DNA of 33,787 nt from Spirochaetaceae bacterium (GCA_030638735.1 DAOWEB010000101.1:1-33787); one strand, 5' to 3'. Counted from the first letter of the stretch, positions 17,473 through 24,786 are shown. The notes: generated by a model not told the origin, from the sequence alone. Numbers and translations are program-made.

Positions 17473-17481
17473 ATGATACAC

Positions 17482-17500
17482 TGTTACAAATATGTGAACA
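17482..17500. promoter_or_regulatory. Operator-like palindrome TGTTACAAATATGTGAACA
   Basis: The 19-base site has TGTT and AACA ends around an AT-rich centre and overlaps the expected transcription start of the iclR-type gene. The same site recurs before the porG operon at 18381-18399, matching at 14 of 19 positions. It is the likely autoregulatory binding site of the IclR-family protein. Position is accurate to about one base. Confidence 0.6.
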
Positions 17501-17520
17501 CTATTTCAGATATTGGAACA

Positions 17521-18273
17521 ATGACCCTGGAGTTTTTAGTGAGTAATTCTGTTAAGAAAGCCTTTGAAATTATCAAATTTATTTCAAATAATCAGGGTAG
17601 TCTTTCTTTAAGCGAACTTGGGCGTCAGTTGAATATGAATAAAACAACAATGTTCCGTTATCTTGAAACCCTTGAGGTATTAAATATTCTGGAAAGAAGG
17701 GGTTCTAACTGGTATCTGGGCATAGAGCTTTTTTCCCTAGGTCATAAAGTAGATGCAAACAGCCGAATTGTGGAAAGGATTCATCCGGAGCTACTGGATA
17801 TAAGTAAAAGACTTAATGAAACAGTAAATCTTGTTGGTATGTATGATAATTCTGCTTTGTATCTGGATAAGGTAGAAAGCAGCAGAGCAATACAGATGAG
17901 GTCACAATTAGGTGACCATCTTCCTCTGCATTGTACATCCCTTGGTAAGGCTATTCTTTCCTGTTTACCCCTGGATGAAGTAGATACTATCCTTAATATT
18001 ATCGAACTTAAACCTTATACTTCCCATACTGTAACCAGTATAGATGAACTTAAAAAGCAAATAGATTTTGTAAAAGCAAATGGCTACAGTCTTGAAAAAG
18101 AGGAACTTGAACCGGGGCTGTCATGTATTGCTGTTCCTTTGCACATTAGACCTATAAATTTTTATGGGGGGCTTAGTTTCTCCGGCTCTCCTGACAGATT
18201 TACAGAAGAGAAAGTCAAAGAGTTATCCGGGGAACTTAAAACTCTGGCAAGCAATATTCTAACTATGTTTTAA
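17521..18273 (+). CDS. IclR-family transcriptional regulator
   Basis: 250 residues from the chosen ATG at 17521, the usual IclR length. An earlier in-frame ATG at 17473 would sit at the -10 element and put the operator inside the coding region. The N-terminal winged helix (about 12-70) includes LSELGRQLNMNKTTMFRYL. The C-terminal effector domain (about 80-250) has the family pattern LGDHLPLHCTSLGKAILS and LEPGLSCIAVPL. Such regulators bind a small organic acid. It lies just upstream of, and in line with, the porGDAB operon and shares an operator-like site with it. It probably controls that operon in response to a 2-oxoacid or related metabolite (inference). Confidence 0.92.
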   Translation: MTLEFLVSNSVKKAFEIIKFISNNQGSLSLSELGRQLNMNKTTMFRYLETLEVLNILERRGSNWYLGIELFSLGHKVDANSRIVERIHPELLDISKRLNETVNLVGMYDNSALYLDKVESSRAIQMRSQLGDHLPLHCTSLGKAILSCLPLDEVDTILNIIELKPYTSHTVTSIDELKKQIDFVKANGYSLEKEELEPGLSCIAVPLHIRPINFYGGLSFSGSPDRFTEEKVKELSGELKTLASNILTMF

Positions 18274-18333
18274 TCTTTTATTGTTTCTATCCTCTTAATC
18301 CAATTATGAACTAATCTTAAAATCTTAATCTTC

Positions 18334-18361
18334 TTTACAATTAGTGAATCTATGTTATAAT
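18334..18361 (+). promoter_or_regulatory. Promoter of the porGDAB operon
   Basis: TTTACA (18334-18339) and a perfect TATAAT (18356-18361) with a 16-base spacer. Transcription would start near 18368, about 60 bases before porG. The operator-like site at 18381 lies just inside the transcribed region, a position typical of repression by roadblock. Confidence 0.65.
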
Positions 18362-18380
18362 GTTCCAAATAAACAAACAG

Positions 18381-18399
18381 TGTTACAGATAATGAAACA
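18381..18399. promoter_or_regulatory. Second IclR operator-like site TGTTACAGATAATGAAACA
   Basis: A 19-base imperfect palindrome with TGTT/AACA-type ends. It agrees at 14 of 19 positions with the site at the iclR-type promoter, including the whole left half TGTTACA. It lies between the por promoter and porG, and is the likely target of the adjacent IclR-family regulator. Confidence 0.6.
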
Positions 18400-18426
18400 A
18401 ACTGCTTTATATAAAGGGGAATAGCT

Positions 18427-18966
18427 ATGATCAGAGTCAGATGGCTGGGAAGAGGTGGTCAGGGTAGTTTTACTGCATCACGATTACTTGGAAAGGCTGC
18501 TTCTATTTATGAGGGGAAATATGCATTGGCATTCCCTTCCTTTGGTCCTGAGAGGAGAGGAGCCCCTGTTCTTGCTTTTACCAGAATTGATGATAAAAAA
18601 ATAACTGACAGAAGTGAAATCCCTGAATATGAATATCTGGTTGTTATGGATGATACCCTTATTAATGAGAATTCAATACAAGGGTTGATATATGGTGGAT
18701 CTATTGTATTAAACAGTTCCTCCTCCAGCTTAAATCCTGTTCTGAAAGGTTTAAATGTTATTAAAATTGATGCTACCTCTATTGCTCTGAATATACTGGG
18801 TCAACCAATCACAAATACAGCTATGCTGGGTGCACTTATTGCAGCTTCCGGTATGGTTAGTCTTGAGTCGGTATTAAACAGCATTGATAATGAGATGAAA
18901 CCTGTTGTTGCAGAAAAGAATAAACAAATAGTTCAGAAAGCTTATTCAATGATAAGGGGACGCTGA
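18427..18966 (+). CDS. porG: 2-oxoacid:ferredoxin oxidoreductase, gamma subunit
   Basis: 179 residues of the gamma domain of pyruvate (or related 2-oxoacid):ferredoxin oxidoreductase. The glycine-rich opening MIRVRWLGRGGQGSFTASRL and the segment AFPSFGPERRGAPV are diagnostic. The enzyme oxidises a 2-oxoacid with CoA to acyl-CoA, CO2 and reduced ferredoxin in anaerobic cytoplasm. It is first in a gamma-delta-alpha-beta operon, the order I know from four-subunit enzymes such as Thermotoga POR. The ribosome site AAAGGGGA precedes the ATG. The stop overlaps porD by one base. Substrate is probably pyruvate; a branched-chain 2-oxoacid cannot be excluded. Confidence 0.92.
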   Translation: MIRVRWLGRGGQGSFTASRLLGKAASIYEGKYALAFPSFGPERRGAPVLAFTRIDDKKITDRSEIPEYEYLVVMDDTLINENSIQGLIYGGSIVLNSSSSSLNPVLKGLNVIKIDATSIALNILGQPITNTAMLGALIAASGMVSLESVLNSIDNEMKPVVAEKNKQIVQKAYSMIRGR

Positions 18967-19274
18967 TGTTAAAACCTGAATTACAGAATTATAAAACACC
19001 AAAGCATATCAAAGATTACCCTATCGGCCCTTCATACGATGCTGGGCATCTTGTTAGTATTAATGCAGGATGGAGAACCTTTAAACCTGTTGGAACTTTA
19101 GACGCATGTACAGGTTGTTTTCAGTGTTATCTTCTGTGTCCTGATGGAGCAATCTCTAAAACCAGTGATAACAAAATTCAATTTGATTATGATTTTTGCA
19201 AGGGTTGCGGAGTCTGTGCCCATGAATGCAGATTCGAAGCAATTGAGATGATAAAAGAGGAGTCCACAAATTGA
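18966..19274 (+). CDS. porD: 2-oxoacid:ferredoxin oxidoreductase, delta (ferredoxin) subunit
   Basis: A 102-residue polyferredoxin subunit with two complete 4Fe-4S binding motifs: CTGCFQCYLLCP and CKGCGVCAHEC. It passes electrons from the thiamine-bound site in the beta subunit to free ferredoxin. The N-terminal 40 residues carry the family segment YPIGPSYDAGHL. It overlaps porG by one base and porA by four bases, indicating coupled translation of the complex. Confidence 0.93.
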   Translation: MLKPELQNYKTPKHIKDYPIGPSYDAGHLVSINAGWRTFKPVGTLDACTGCFQCYLLCPDGAISKTSDNKIQFDYDFCKGCGVCAHECRFEAIEMIKEESTN

Positions 19275-20470
19275 GTAAGCAAAGAGTTTTTATTTCCGGT
19301 GATGAGGCTGTTGCAGAAGGTGTTCGGCTTGCAAGGCCTCATGTTATATCAGCCTATCCAATTACACCTCAGACTATTGTCGTAGAACGTTTATCCGAGA
19401 TGGTTGAGGATGGCTCTCTGGATGCAAAGTATATTCATGTTGAGTCTGAGCATTCTGCTATGTCTGCTGCTATGGGTGTTAGTGCTGTCGGTGCCAGGGC
19501 CTTTACTGCCACATCTTCCCAGGGGCTTTTATATATGGCAGAGGGTGTTCATTATGCCAGTGGTGGAAGAATGCCCATTGTTATGATGAATGCCAACAGA
19601 TCTGTTGCTCTTCCCTGGAGTATATATGGTGATCACCGGGATTCAATTTCCATGCTTGACAGCGGATGGATACAGGTCTATGTGGAAGATGCTCAGGAAG
19701 CACTGGATATGATAATCCAGGCATATAAAATTGCAGAAGATCCTTCTGTTCTTACACCTATTATGGTAAATCTTGATGGTTTTGTTCTTACCCATACTTA
19801 TGAAATTGTAGATATTCCCCTGCAGTCTGAAGTTGATTCATTTCTACCGGCTTTTAAAACTCCCAATAAAATGAGTCTGGAGCATCCAAAGAGTATGGGT
19901 TTTAGTACAAGCCCTGCAGATAATATGGAGTTCAAGTATCAGCAGCATAAAGCTATGATAGATTCAATGGACATTATTCGTTCAGTTGACAAGGAATTTG
20001 GAGATACTTTTGGCAGATTTTATGATGGTCTTATTGACAGCTATTTATGCGAAGATGCTGAAATTGTGCTTGTTACTGTGGGCAGTGTAACCGGAACTGC
20101 CAGAATTGCAGTGGATAATCTAAGAGCAAAAGGGATAAAGGCTGGTGTATTAAAACTTAGATTCCTTCGTCCCTTTCCTGATTCAGAGCTCAGAGGTATT
20201 CTTGGAAATATAAAAGCCCTTGGTGTTCTGGATAAGGATATATCTTTTGGTTATGAGGGCACTGTATTTACAAATGTTAATTCTGCTCTTGTACATATGG
20301 AAAAGCGTCCTCTTGCGGTTAACTTTGTCGGAGGACTGGGTGGCAGAGATATTTCTGTAGGTGATATTGAAGAAATATATAATGATCTGACTAATATTGC
20401 AGATACTGGAAAAGTTGAAGATTCTACCCGGATTCGTTATATAAATATGGGAGTGGAAATTGATGATTGA
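19271..20470 (+). CDS. porA: 2-oxoacid:ferredoxin oxidoreductase, alpha subunit
   Basis: 399 residues containing the pyrimidine-type thiamine domain I and domain II of the enzyme. The substrate-site loop AYPITPQTIVVE (28-39), VESEHSAMSAAMG, and NANRSVALPWSIYGDHRDS match POR-type alpha subunits. The usual RDSGWIQ reads LDSGWIQ here, a small departure. Translation starts at TTG at 19271, inside the stop of porD, with GAGG upstream as ribosome site. It ends inside the start region of porB. All subunits needed for an active alpha-beta-gamma-delta enzyme are present. Confidence 0.93.
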   Translation: MSKQRVFISGDEAVAEGVRLARPHVISAYPITPQTIVVERLSEMVEDGSLDAKYIHVESEHSAMSAAMGVSAVGARAFTATSSQGLLYMAEGVHYASGGRMPIVMMNANRSVALPWSIYGDHRDSISMLDSGWIQVYVEDAQEALDMIIQAYKIAEDPSVLTPIMVNLDGFVLTHTYEIVDIPLQSEVDSFLPAFKTPNKMSLEHPKSMGFSTSPADNMEFKYQQHKAMIDSMDIIRSVDKEFGDTFGRFYDGLIDSYLCEDAEIVLVTVGSVTGTARIAVDNLRAKGIKAGVLKLRFLRPFPDSELRGILGNIKALGVLDKDISFGYEGTVFTNVNSALVHMEKRPLAVNFVGGLGGRDISVGDIEEIYNDLTNIADTGKVEDSTRIRYINMGVEIDD

Positions 20471-21362
20471 TACAAAGAAAATTACTGCAAAAAATATGAC
20501 AGACAAGGAATTTTTCTTTGGACATAAAGCCTGTGCAGGTTGCGGAGGCAGTCTGGCTGTAAGACTTGCGCTTAAAGTATTAGGAGAAAAAACTTTTTGT
20601 GCACTCCCGGCAGGTTGTATGTCTGCTGTTGGATTTATCTATCCTCAAATGGCCTTTTTAAATAATGCAATTATTTCTACCTTTCCAGGAACAGGTTCCA
20701 TGCTGAGTGGTATGCGTGCAGGCCTTGATGCTTTGGGTTATACAGATACTCATGTTGTAGGTTTTGCCGGGGACGGGGGTACAGCCGATATTGGACTTCA
20801 GGCTCTTTCCGGAGCAATAGACAGAGGAGATAAAATTATTTATATCTGCTACGATAATGAGGCATATATGAATACAGGAGTGCAGAAGAGCAGCCTTACA
20901 CCTTATGGAACAAAGACAACAACTTCTCCTGCAGGTGATAATTTACCAGGTTCAGTGACTCATAAAAAAAACCTTTTTGAAATAGTAGCTGCTCATGATA
21001 TTGCCTATGCTGCGACTGCCAGTGTTGGATATCCTCAGGACTATATGAATAAGCTGTCAAAGGCTGCTCAGGTGGATGGAACCTCATATATTCACATTTA
21101 TGCAACCTGTCCAACAGGATGGGGTACTTCAACAGAAACTTCTGTATCCCTGGCAAAAGAAGCTGTAGATTGCGGTATGTGGTATCTTGCAGAGTATGAG
21201 AACAGCGAGTTTAAATTAAACAGGAAGCCCAAAAAACTGGAAAAATTAAAAGATCATCTTTTAAAACAGGGTAGATTTAAACACCTTACAGATGCGGATA
21301 TAAAAGTTATAGAATCGGAGCGGGATCGTAAGTGGGCGCGGATGATTAAGATGTGGGGATAA
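20463..21362 (+). CDS. porB: 2-oxoacid:ferredoxin oxidoreductase, beta subunit
   Basis: 299 residues binding thiamine diphosphate and one 4Fe-4S cluster. The cluster cysteines begin at HKACAGCGGS and continue with PAGCMS. The thiamine/magnesium motif is FAGDGGTADIG followed by YDNEAYMNTG. A later cysteine in ATCPTGWG is the usual fourth ligand. The ATG at 20463 is preferred to the TTG just before it, because GGAG lies at usable distance. Its last 17 bases overlap the end of the opposing ATPase gene, and a diverged copy of its last 25 codons lies at 22604-22678, beyond that ATPase. The protein itself looks complete. Confidence 0.93.
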   Translation: MIDTKKITAKNMTDKEFFFGHKACAGCGGSLAVRLALKVLGEKTFCALPAGCMSAVGFIYPQMAFLNNAIISTFPGTGSMLSGMRAGLDALGYTDTHVVGFAGDGGTADIGLQALSGAIDRGDKIIYICYDNEAYMNTGVQKSSLTPYGTKTTTSPAGDNLPGSVTHKKNLFEIVAAHDIAYAATASVGYPQDYMNKLSKAAQVDGTSYIHIYATCPTGWGTSTETSVSLAKEAVDCGMWYLAEYENSEFKLNRKPKKLEKLKDHLLKQGRFKHLTDADIKVIESERDRKWARMIKMWG

Positions 21363-22527
21363 TAGAATTGATTGTTTCAAGCTGATTCCAGCTAAGTATA
21401 TTGGCATGTTTTCTTTTCCCTGACTTTTTACCGGAGTAAATAAGAAAGCATTTTTCAGGACTTATATTGCTTAAAGATTGATACTTGATTAAGCCCTTAA
21501 AAAAATCATTGCTTATTGTTTCTCCCGATTTTATTTCAATTGGAATAACCTCCGGAGGTTTATCAATAATTAAATCTACTTCATTACCGATTTTATCTCT
21601 ATAAAAGTAAGCATCAGGGTTGTTTCCTGAATGTAAAGCTGATTTATGATATTCAGAAATAATAAAATTTTCAAACAAATTTCCCCGCAGATTGAAGGAA
21701 TACAGAGCATCCCTATTTCTGACTCGTAATAATGAAGCTGCTAATCCTGTGTCATAAAAGTAGAGCTTGGATTGTTTGATAATCCTTTTATTGAAATTAT
21801 TATAATGTGGATTGAGAAGAAAAATAATATAGCTTGCTTCCAGTACAGAGATCCATGACTTGACGGTTTTATGATCAATCCCCAGATCGTTTGCAATGGA
21901 TGAGTAATTCAGTATCTGTCCGACACGTCCTGCACAAAGCTGAAGAAATCGTCTGAAAATATTCAGGTTGCCAATATTTTTTAAGCTTCTTACGTCTCTT
22001 TCTATATATGTCTGTATATAACCTGGATAGTAGTCACCAGGTTCAATATCTCTATCATATATAGCCGGGTACATGCCGGTGAAAAGAAAATCATAAACAT
22101 CACTTTTCCAGTATTTTGTATCTTTTAGTTCTGACAGTGAAAATGGGAAGAGGTTTACTATTCCTACTCTTCCAGCCAGGGTTTGAGATATTTTTTCCAT
22201 AAGAAGAAAGTTCTGACTTCCAGATAAAATAATTTTTCCCATTTTATCGGATTCATCTACAATAGTCTGGAGATATGAAAAAAGATCGGGAACATTTTGT
22301 GCTTCGTCGATTATAATACCTGACTTTGCATAATTATTTAGAAAACCGCGGATATCCTCCTCTACTTCCATTCGTTCATCCGGGTTTTCCAGGTTAAAAT
22401 AGTTATATTCAGGAAATAATGTTTTGGCCAGTGTTGTTTTACCAGATTGTCTTGGACCCGTTATGGATATAATTGGGAATTTATTTTTTATTTTATTAAT
22501 ATATACACTTAAATGACGTTGTATCAT
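21346..22527 (-). CDS. AAA-type ATPase with DUF4143 domain
   Basis: 393 residues of the common but poorly understood ATPase/DUF4143 family. The Walker A is GPRQSGKT (24-31), Walker B is GIIIDEAQ, and a sensor-like SGSQNFLL follows. The DUF4143 region has the nuclease-like C-terminal pattern NEVDLIIDKP...IPIEIKSG. Such genes are mobile between genomes and often narrowly distributed. Here the gene ends inside the porB coding region: its TAA is read from antisense porB. It has its own strong promoter, giving a leaderless or nearly leaderless message, and a large palindrome beside the -35 box. All of this suggests later arrival at this site. Its biological role is not known. Confidence 0.92.
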   Translation of the reverse strand: MIQRHLSVYINKIKNKFPIISITGPRQSGKTTLAKTLFPEYNYFNLENPDERMEVEEDIRGFLNNYAKSGIIIDEAQNVPDLFSYLQTIVDESDKMGKIILSGSQNFLLMEKISQTLAGRVGIVNLFPFSLSELKDTKYWKSDVYDFLFTGMYPAIYDRDIEPGDYYPGYIQTYIERDVRSLKNIGNLNIFRRFLQLCAGRVGQILNYSSIANDLGIDHKTVKSWISVLEASYIIFLLNPHYNNFNKRIIKQSKLYFYDTGLAASLLRVRNRDALYSFNLRGNLFENFIISEYHKSALHSGNNPDAYFYRDKIGNEVDLIIDKPPEVIPIEIKSGETISNDFFKGLIKYQSLSNISPEKCFLIYSGKKSGKRKHANILSWNQLETINSIIPTS

Positions 22528-22532
22528 AAGGT

Positions 22533-22561
22533 ATTTTAAATATGTATATATAATATGTCAA
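22533..22561 (-). promoter_or_regulatory. Strong promoter giving a leaderless ATPase mRNA
   Basis: On the minus strand TTGACA (complement at 22556-22561) and TAAAAT (complement at 22533-22538) are exactly 17 bases apart. Only five bases separate the -10 box from the ATPase ATG at 22527. The transcript should therefore start at or next to the A of the start codon, leaving no room for a ribosome binding site. Confidence 0.65.
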
Positions 22562-22593
22562 GCCAAATAGGGAATTGTATTCCCTATTTGGCT
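22561..22593. repeat. 33-bp perfect palindrome beside the ATPase promoter
   Basis: AGCCAAATAGGGAAT (22561-22575) and ATTCCCTATTTGGCT (22579-22593) are perfect 15-base arms around a 3-base centre. Its edge base is shared with the -35 box of the ATPase promoter. It could be an operator, an end sequence of the inserted DNA, or a hairpin terminator; an AT-rich tract follows on the plus strand. Confidence 0.75.
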
Positions 22594-22603
22594 ATTTATT
22601 TCA

Positions 22604-22678
22604 CATCTTACAGATGAAGATATAAAAGTTATTGAATCGGACAGGGATCTTAAGTGGGAGAGGATGATCAGGAAGTGG
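22604..22678 (+). pseudogene. Diverged duplicate of the porB 3' end
   Basis: This 75-base stretch aligns without gaps to porB bases 21282-21356, about 85% identical (11 differences in 72 bases from the CTT codon onward). In frame it reads HLTDEDIKVIESDRD then LKWERMIRKW, against HLTDADIKVIESERD and RKWARMIKMW in porB. There is no start codon or upstream porB sequence, so it is a tail fragment. With the intact tail it brackets the DUF4143 ATPase gene. Confidence 0.8.
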
Positions 22679-22729
22679 ACAAAAATTAAGTATAAAAATT
22701 TATTAGATGATGCAGCCTATTCAGGTTTC

Positions 22730-23209
22730 TTACATGCGATAGTGCGGATGCCTATGGATATCATAAATTTTCGGATGAACAAGCTTGTCAAAATCCTTGA
22801 AATGCATTTTTATCAACTCCATGTGAGATCCTGCATTAAAGGCAATATCTTCATCCATTTCCAGAGTGTTGTCGGCATAAACAGGAATTTTATAAAGATT
22901 TCCAAATGGAGACATTGCACCTATAGTACAATCAGGAAAAGTCTCCGCCATATCAGCTTCTATGGCAAGCCTTATTTTCTTTGCCCCTGAAATTTGCTTA
23001 AGACGCCTGAAATCAACTTTCATATATGCAGGTAGAACTGCAAGGGCTGTTTTTCCATCCATTTTGATCATAACACTTTTTGCAAGTTCTTTACCCTTTA
23101 TATGGGCACTTGCTGCAGTTTCCTGAGCAGTGTAAGTTCTTGTGTGCGTAATTTTTTCGTACCAGATATTATTCTGTTCAAGGTAATTCTCGAGTTTTTT
23201 TAATACCAT
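22730..23209 (-). CDS. YbaK/EbsC/ProX-family aminoacyl-tRNA deacylase
   Basis: A 159-residue free-standing editing domain of the YbaK/INS superfamily, expected to hydrolyse mischarged tRNA such as Cys- or Ala-tRNAPro in the cytoplasm. Supporting segments are the N-terminal YEKITHTRTYTAQETA and the conserved lysine in GKELAKSVMIKMDG. GAMSPFGNLYKIPVY is also present, where the family has G-x-x-S-P-x-G. The start ATG has GGAGGG nearby. It lies in a patch of accessory genes with no operon partner; the exact tRNA substrate cannot be read from sequence. Confidence 0.85.
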   Translation of the reverse strand: MVLKKLENYLEQNNIWYEKITHTRTYTAQETAASAHIKGKELAKSVMIKMDGKTALAVLPAYMKVDFRRLKQISGAKKIRLAIEADMAETFPDCTIGAMSPFGNLYKIPVYADNTLEMDEDIAFNAGSHMELIKMHFKDFDKLVHPKIYDIHRHPHYRM

Positions 23210-23238
23210 AATACCCTCCTGAGAAACTAGTGATATTA

Positions 23239-23634
23239 TCAGAATATTTTAAGACTTCTGTTATCAGTCTGTCTTATTTTCCTGACTGTCTTTTCCCCAT
23301 GTTTGCTCATATGGATGTATTTATGATAGGTAGTATTCGCAATTTGATTGATAAAATGGGGAAGATTCGAATGTTCCCATATTCCCATGAATTCTTTCGA
23401 GTCCCTAAGTCTTTGACTTAATGCATATTTAACTTTTGAATTAGGCTTTAATGTAACATCCTCATTTGAAAATGATAAGTCATGCTGAAATGCCTGATCA
23501 AGGAATGTAGAAATACTATGGGAAAATGTTATTTCCAGATCTTTTTTATTTTCACTTAAATCAACTTTTTTTCTGATAGAGCCAATACACTTTCGTTCAA
23601 GACTCTCAAAATTTACAAACGAAACCCATTCCAT
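23239..23634 (-). CDS. Hypothetical protein, 131 residues
   Basis: No family is recognised. The frame is uninterrupted and preceded by GGAGGG five bases before the ATG, which supports real translation. The protein is charged, with no signal peptide, membrane segment or cysteine pattern. The middle is acidic to neutral, and the C-terminus is basic and His/Lys-rich (KYIHMSKHGEKTVRKIRQ). It ends about 30 bases before the YbaK gene on the same strand and could be co-transcribed with it. Confidence 0.6.
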   Translation of the reverse strand: MEWVSFVNFESLERKCIGSIRKKVDLSENKKDLEITFSHSISTFLDQAFQHDLSFSNEDVTLKPNSKVKYALSQRLRDSKEFMGIWEHSNLPHFINQIANTTYHKYIHMSKHGEKTVRKIRQTDNRSLKIF

Positions 23635-23791
23635 GAGATCCCTCCGTACTATACGAGTAACCCGATATCTTATTCTTATAAAATAACTATTATAAAATGT
23701 GATTGCAAATTAATTGAAGATAATGTTGTAAAATACTATTTCTCAGATATCAGGAGATCTATAATTTTTTTATCTCTATCAAGTAATAAAT

Positions 23792-23974
23792 TTAGTTTCT
23801 GTATGAACTAAGCAGTGTATCTATACTTTTTTGATCAATTACAATTCCTGGTGCTGTCAACAAACCGGCTTCAACCATTAAGACAGCACTAATTTGTTCT
23901 GAAGATATTCCTTTTGATATTGCCATTTCAATTCTATCGGATATAGTGGAAACTGCAGTTCTGCTTATATTCAT
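23792..23974 (-). CDS. Small hypothetical protein, 60 residues
   Basis: The start at 23974 is chosen because AAGGAG stands seven bases upstream; a longer frame to 24001 would place that site inside the gene. The product is a small soluble protein with predicted helices (ISDRIEMAISKGISSEQISAVLMVEAG) and no recognised motif. It is divergent from the toxin-antitoxin operon. It could be a small regulator or a remnant of a larger gene; nothing in the sequence decides. Confidence 0.5.
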   Translation of the reverse strand: MNISRTAVSTISDRIEMAISKGISSEQISAVLMVEAGLLTAPGIVIDQKSIDTLLSSYRN

Positions 23975-24058
23975 TTTTTTCTCCTTGTTTGCGACCAACA
24001 TGAATTTATTATCGGAGTTTTTTCTCTTTACATAATTATATTAAAAATTCTGATAAAG

Positions 24059-24087
24059 TTGACAAATATATAAATAGGGCTTATCTT
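24059..24087 (+). promoter_or_regulatory. Promoter of the Phd/VapC toxin-antitoxin operon
   Basis: A perfect TTGACA (24059-24064) and TATCTT (24082-24087) with a 17-base spacer. The operator-like palindrome begins seven bases after the -10 box, at the expected transcription start. Confidence 0.6.
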
Positions 24088-24094
24088 TTTAGTA

Positions 24095-24107
24095 GACCAA
24101 CTTGGTC
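24095..24107. promoter_or_regulatory. Palindromic operator GACCAACTTGGTC
   Basis: A perfect 6-base inverted repeat around one central base, located at the transcription start of the toxin-antitoxin operon. Antitoxins of the Phd/YefM class repress their own promoters through short palindromes of this kind. Confidence 0.6.
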
Positions 24108-24130
24108 AATGGCAATACAGGAGGACTAAT

Positions 24131-24379
24131 ATGCTGCTTACAAATATATATGAAGCTAAAACTCACCTTTCCTCTCTTATTCAAAAAGCAATAAATGGAG
24201 AAGAGGTTGTTATAGCAAAAGCAGGAAAACCGTTGGTTGAATTAGTTCCTTATACTGCTCCAAAAGAGCAAATAAAGTTTGGTTTATTAAAAGGCCGGAT
24301 TAGTATACCGGATCACTTTGACGATTTTAATGATCAGGTTGCAGATATGTTTTCAGATTATATTCCGGATGAAAAATAA
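24131..24379 (+). CDS. Phd/YefM-family antitoxin
   Basis: 82 residues. The N-terminal MLLTNIYEAKTHLSSLIQKA followed by GEEVVIAKAGKPLVELVPY is the signature of the Phd/YefM DNA-binding fold. The C-terminal part (about 50-82) is acidic and probably unfolded until it wraps the toxin. It should neutralise the PIN toxin encoded next and repress their shared promoter through the palindrome at 24095. AGGAGG precedes the ATG. Its stop overlaps the toxin start by one base (TAATG), which keeps antitoxin and toxin synthesis coupled. Confidence 0.9.
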   Translation: MLLTNIYEAKTHLSSLIQKAINGEEVVIAKAGKPLVELVPYTAPKEQIKFGLLKGRISIPDHFDDFNDQVADMFSDYIPDEK

Positions 24380-24753
24380 TGTCACTAATACTTGATACCT
24401 GTGTATTCTTTTGGATTCTCGGTGATTCTGAGAAACTGAGTCCAGAGGTAAAAAATATTATTCAGAAAAATTCTCCATGCTATTTAAGTTCAATATCTTT
24501 AGCGGAAATTGAAATTAAACGTTCTATTGGTAAACTGGATATTCCTGATAATTACAGGAGTTATATAGATCTTTCAGGATTAAAGGAACTGGAGTATAGT
24601 TTTGAAGATTCTGTTGTTTTAAACAGTCTAACATTTCATCATAAAGATCCTTTTGACAGAATGCTTATTGCTCAGGCACTTTCAAGGAATATAACAATAA
24701 TGACAAGTGATAAAATTTTTGCAAAATACCCTCTAAAAACTATAATAATATAG
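24379..24753 (+). CDS. vapC: PIN-domain ribonuclease toxin (VapC-type)
   Basis: A 124-residue PIN domain. The metal-binding acidic residues are all visible: D6 (LILDTCVF), E43 (SLAEIEI), D90/D93 (HKDPFDRMLIAQA) and D111 (MTSDKIF). Full-length for the family and with no disruption, so probably active. The family cleaves specific RNAs, often tRNA or rRNA, and halts growth when the antitoxin is degraded. Located next to other accessory genes, it may simply be a resident of a hot spot for horizontally acquired DNA. Confidence 0.92.
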   Translation: MSLILDTCVFFWILGDSEKLSPEVKNIIQKNSPCYLSSISLAEIEIKRSIGKLDIPDNYRSYIDLSGLKELEYSFEDSVVLNSLTFHHKDPFDRMLIAQALSRNITIMTSDKIFAKYPLKTIII

Positions 24754-24758
24754 TGAGG

Positions 24759-24786
24759 TTTACTTTCTCTTTACATAATCTATAAT
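24759..24786 (+). promoter_or_regulatory. Promoter of the LOR/SDH-TPR gene pair
   Basis: TTTACT (24759-24764) and a perfect TATAAT (24781-24786) are separated by 16 bases. An AAGGAA ribosome site (24793-24798) follows, then a run of alternating T and A up to the ATG at 24810. Confidence 0.6.

Noticed and set aside
17473-17520. Earlier ATG for the IclR-family gene
   Set aside because: It directly follows the -10 TATAAT and would put the operator inside the coding region. The later ATG gives the normal family length.
22561-22593. Palindrome read as terminal repeat of an insertion sequence
   Set aside because: No transposase gene and no matching repeat on the other side of the ATPase gene was found, so it is reported only as a palindrome of open function.
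22664-22990. Open frame of 108 codons on the plus strand
   Set aside because: It runs antisense through the YbaK-like gene and is only the read-through of the porB tail fragment. The product has no family-like pattern and there is no ribosome site.
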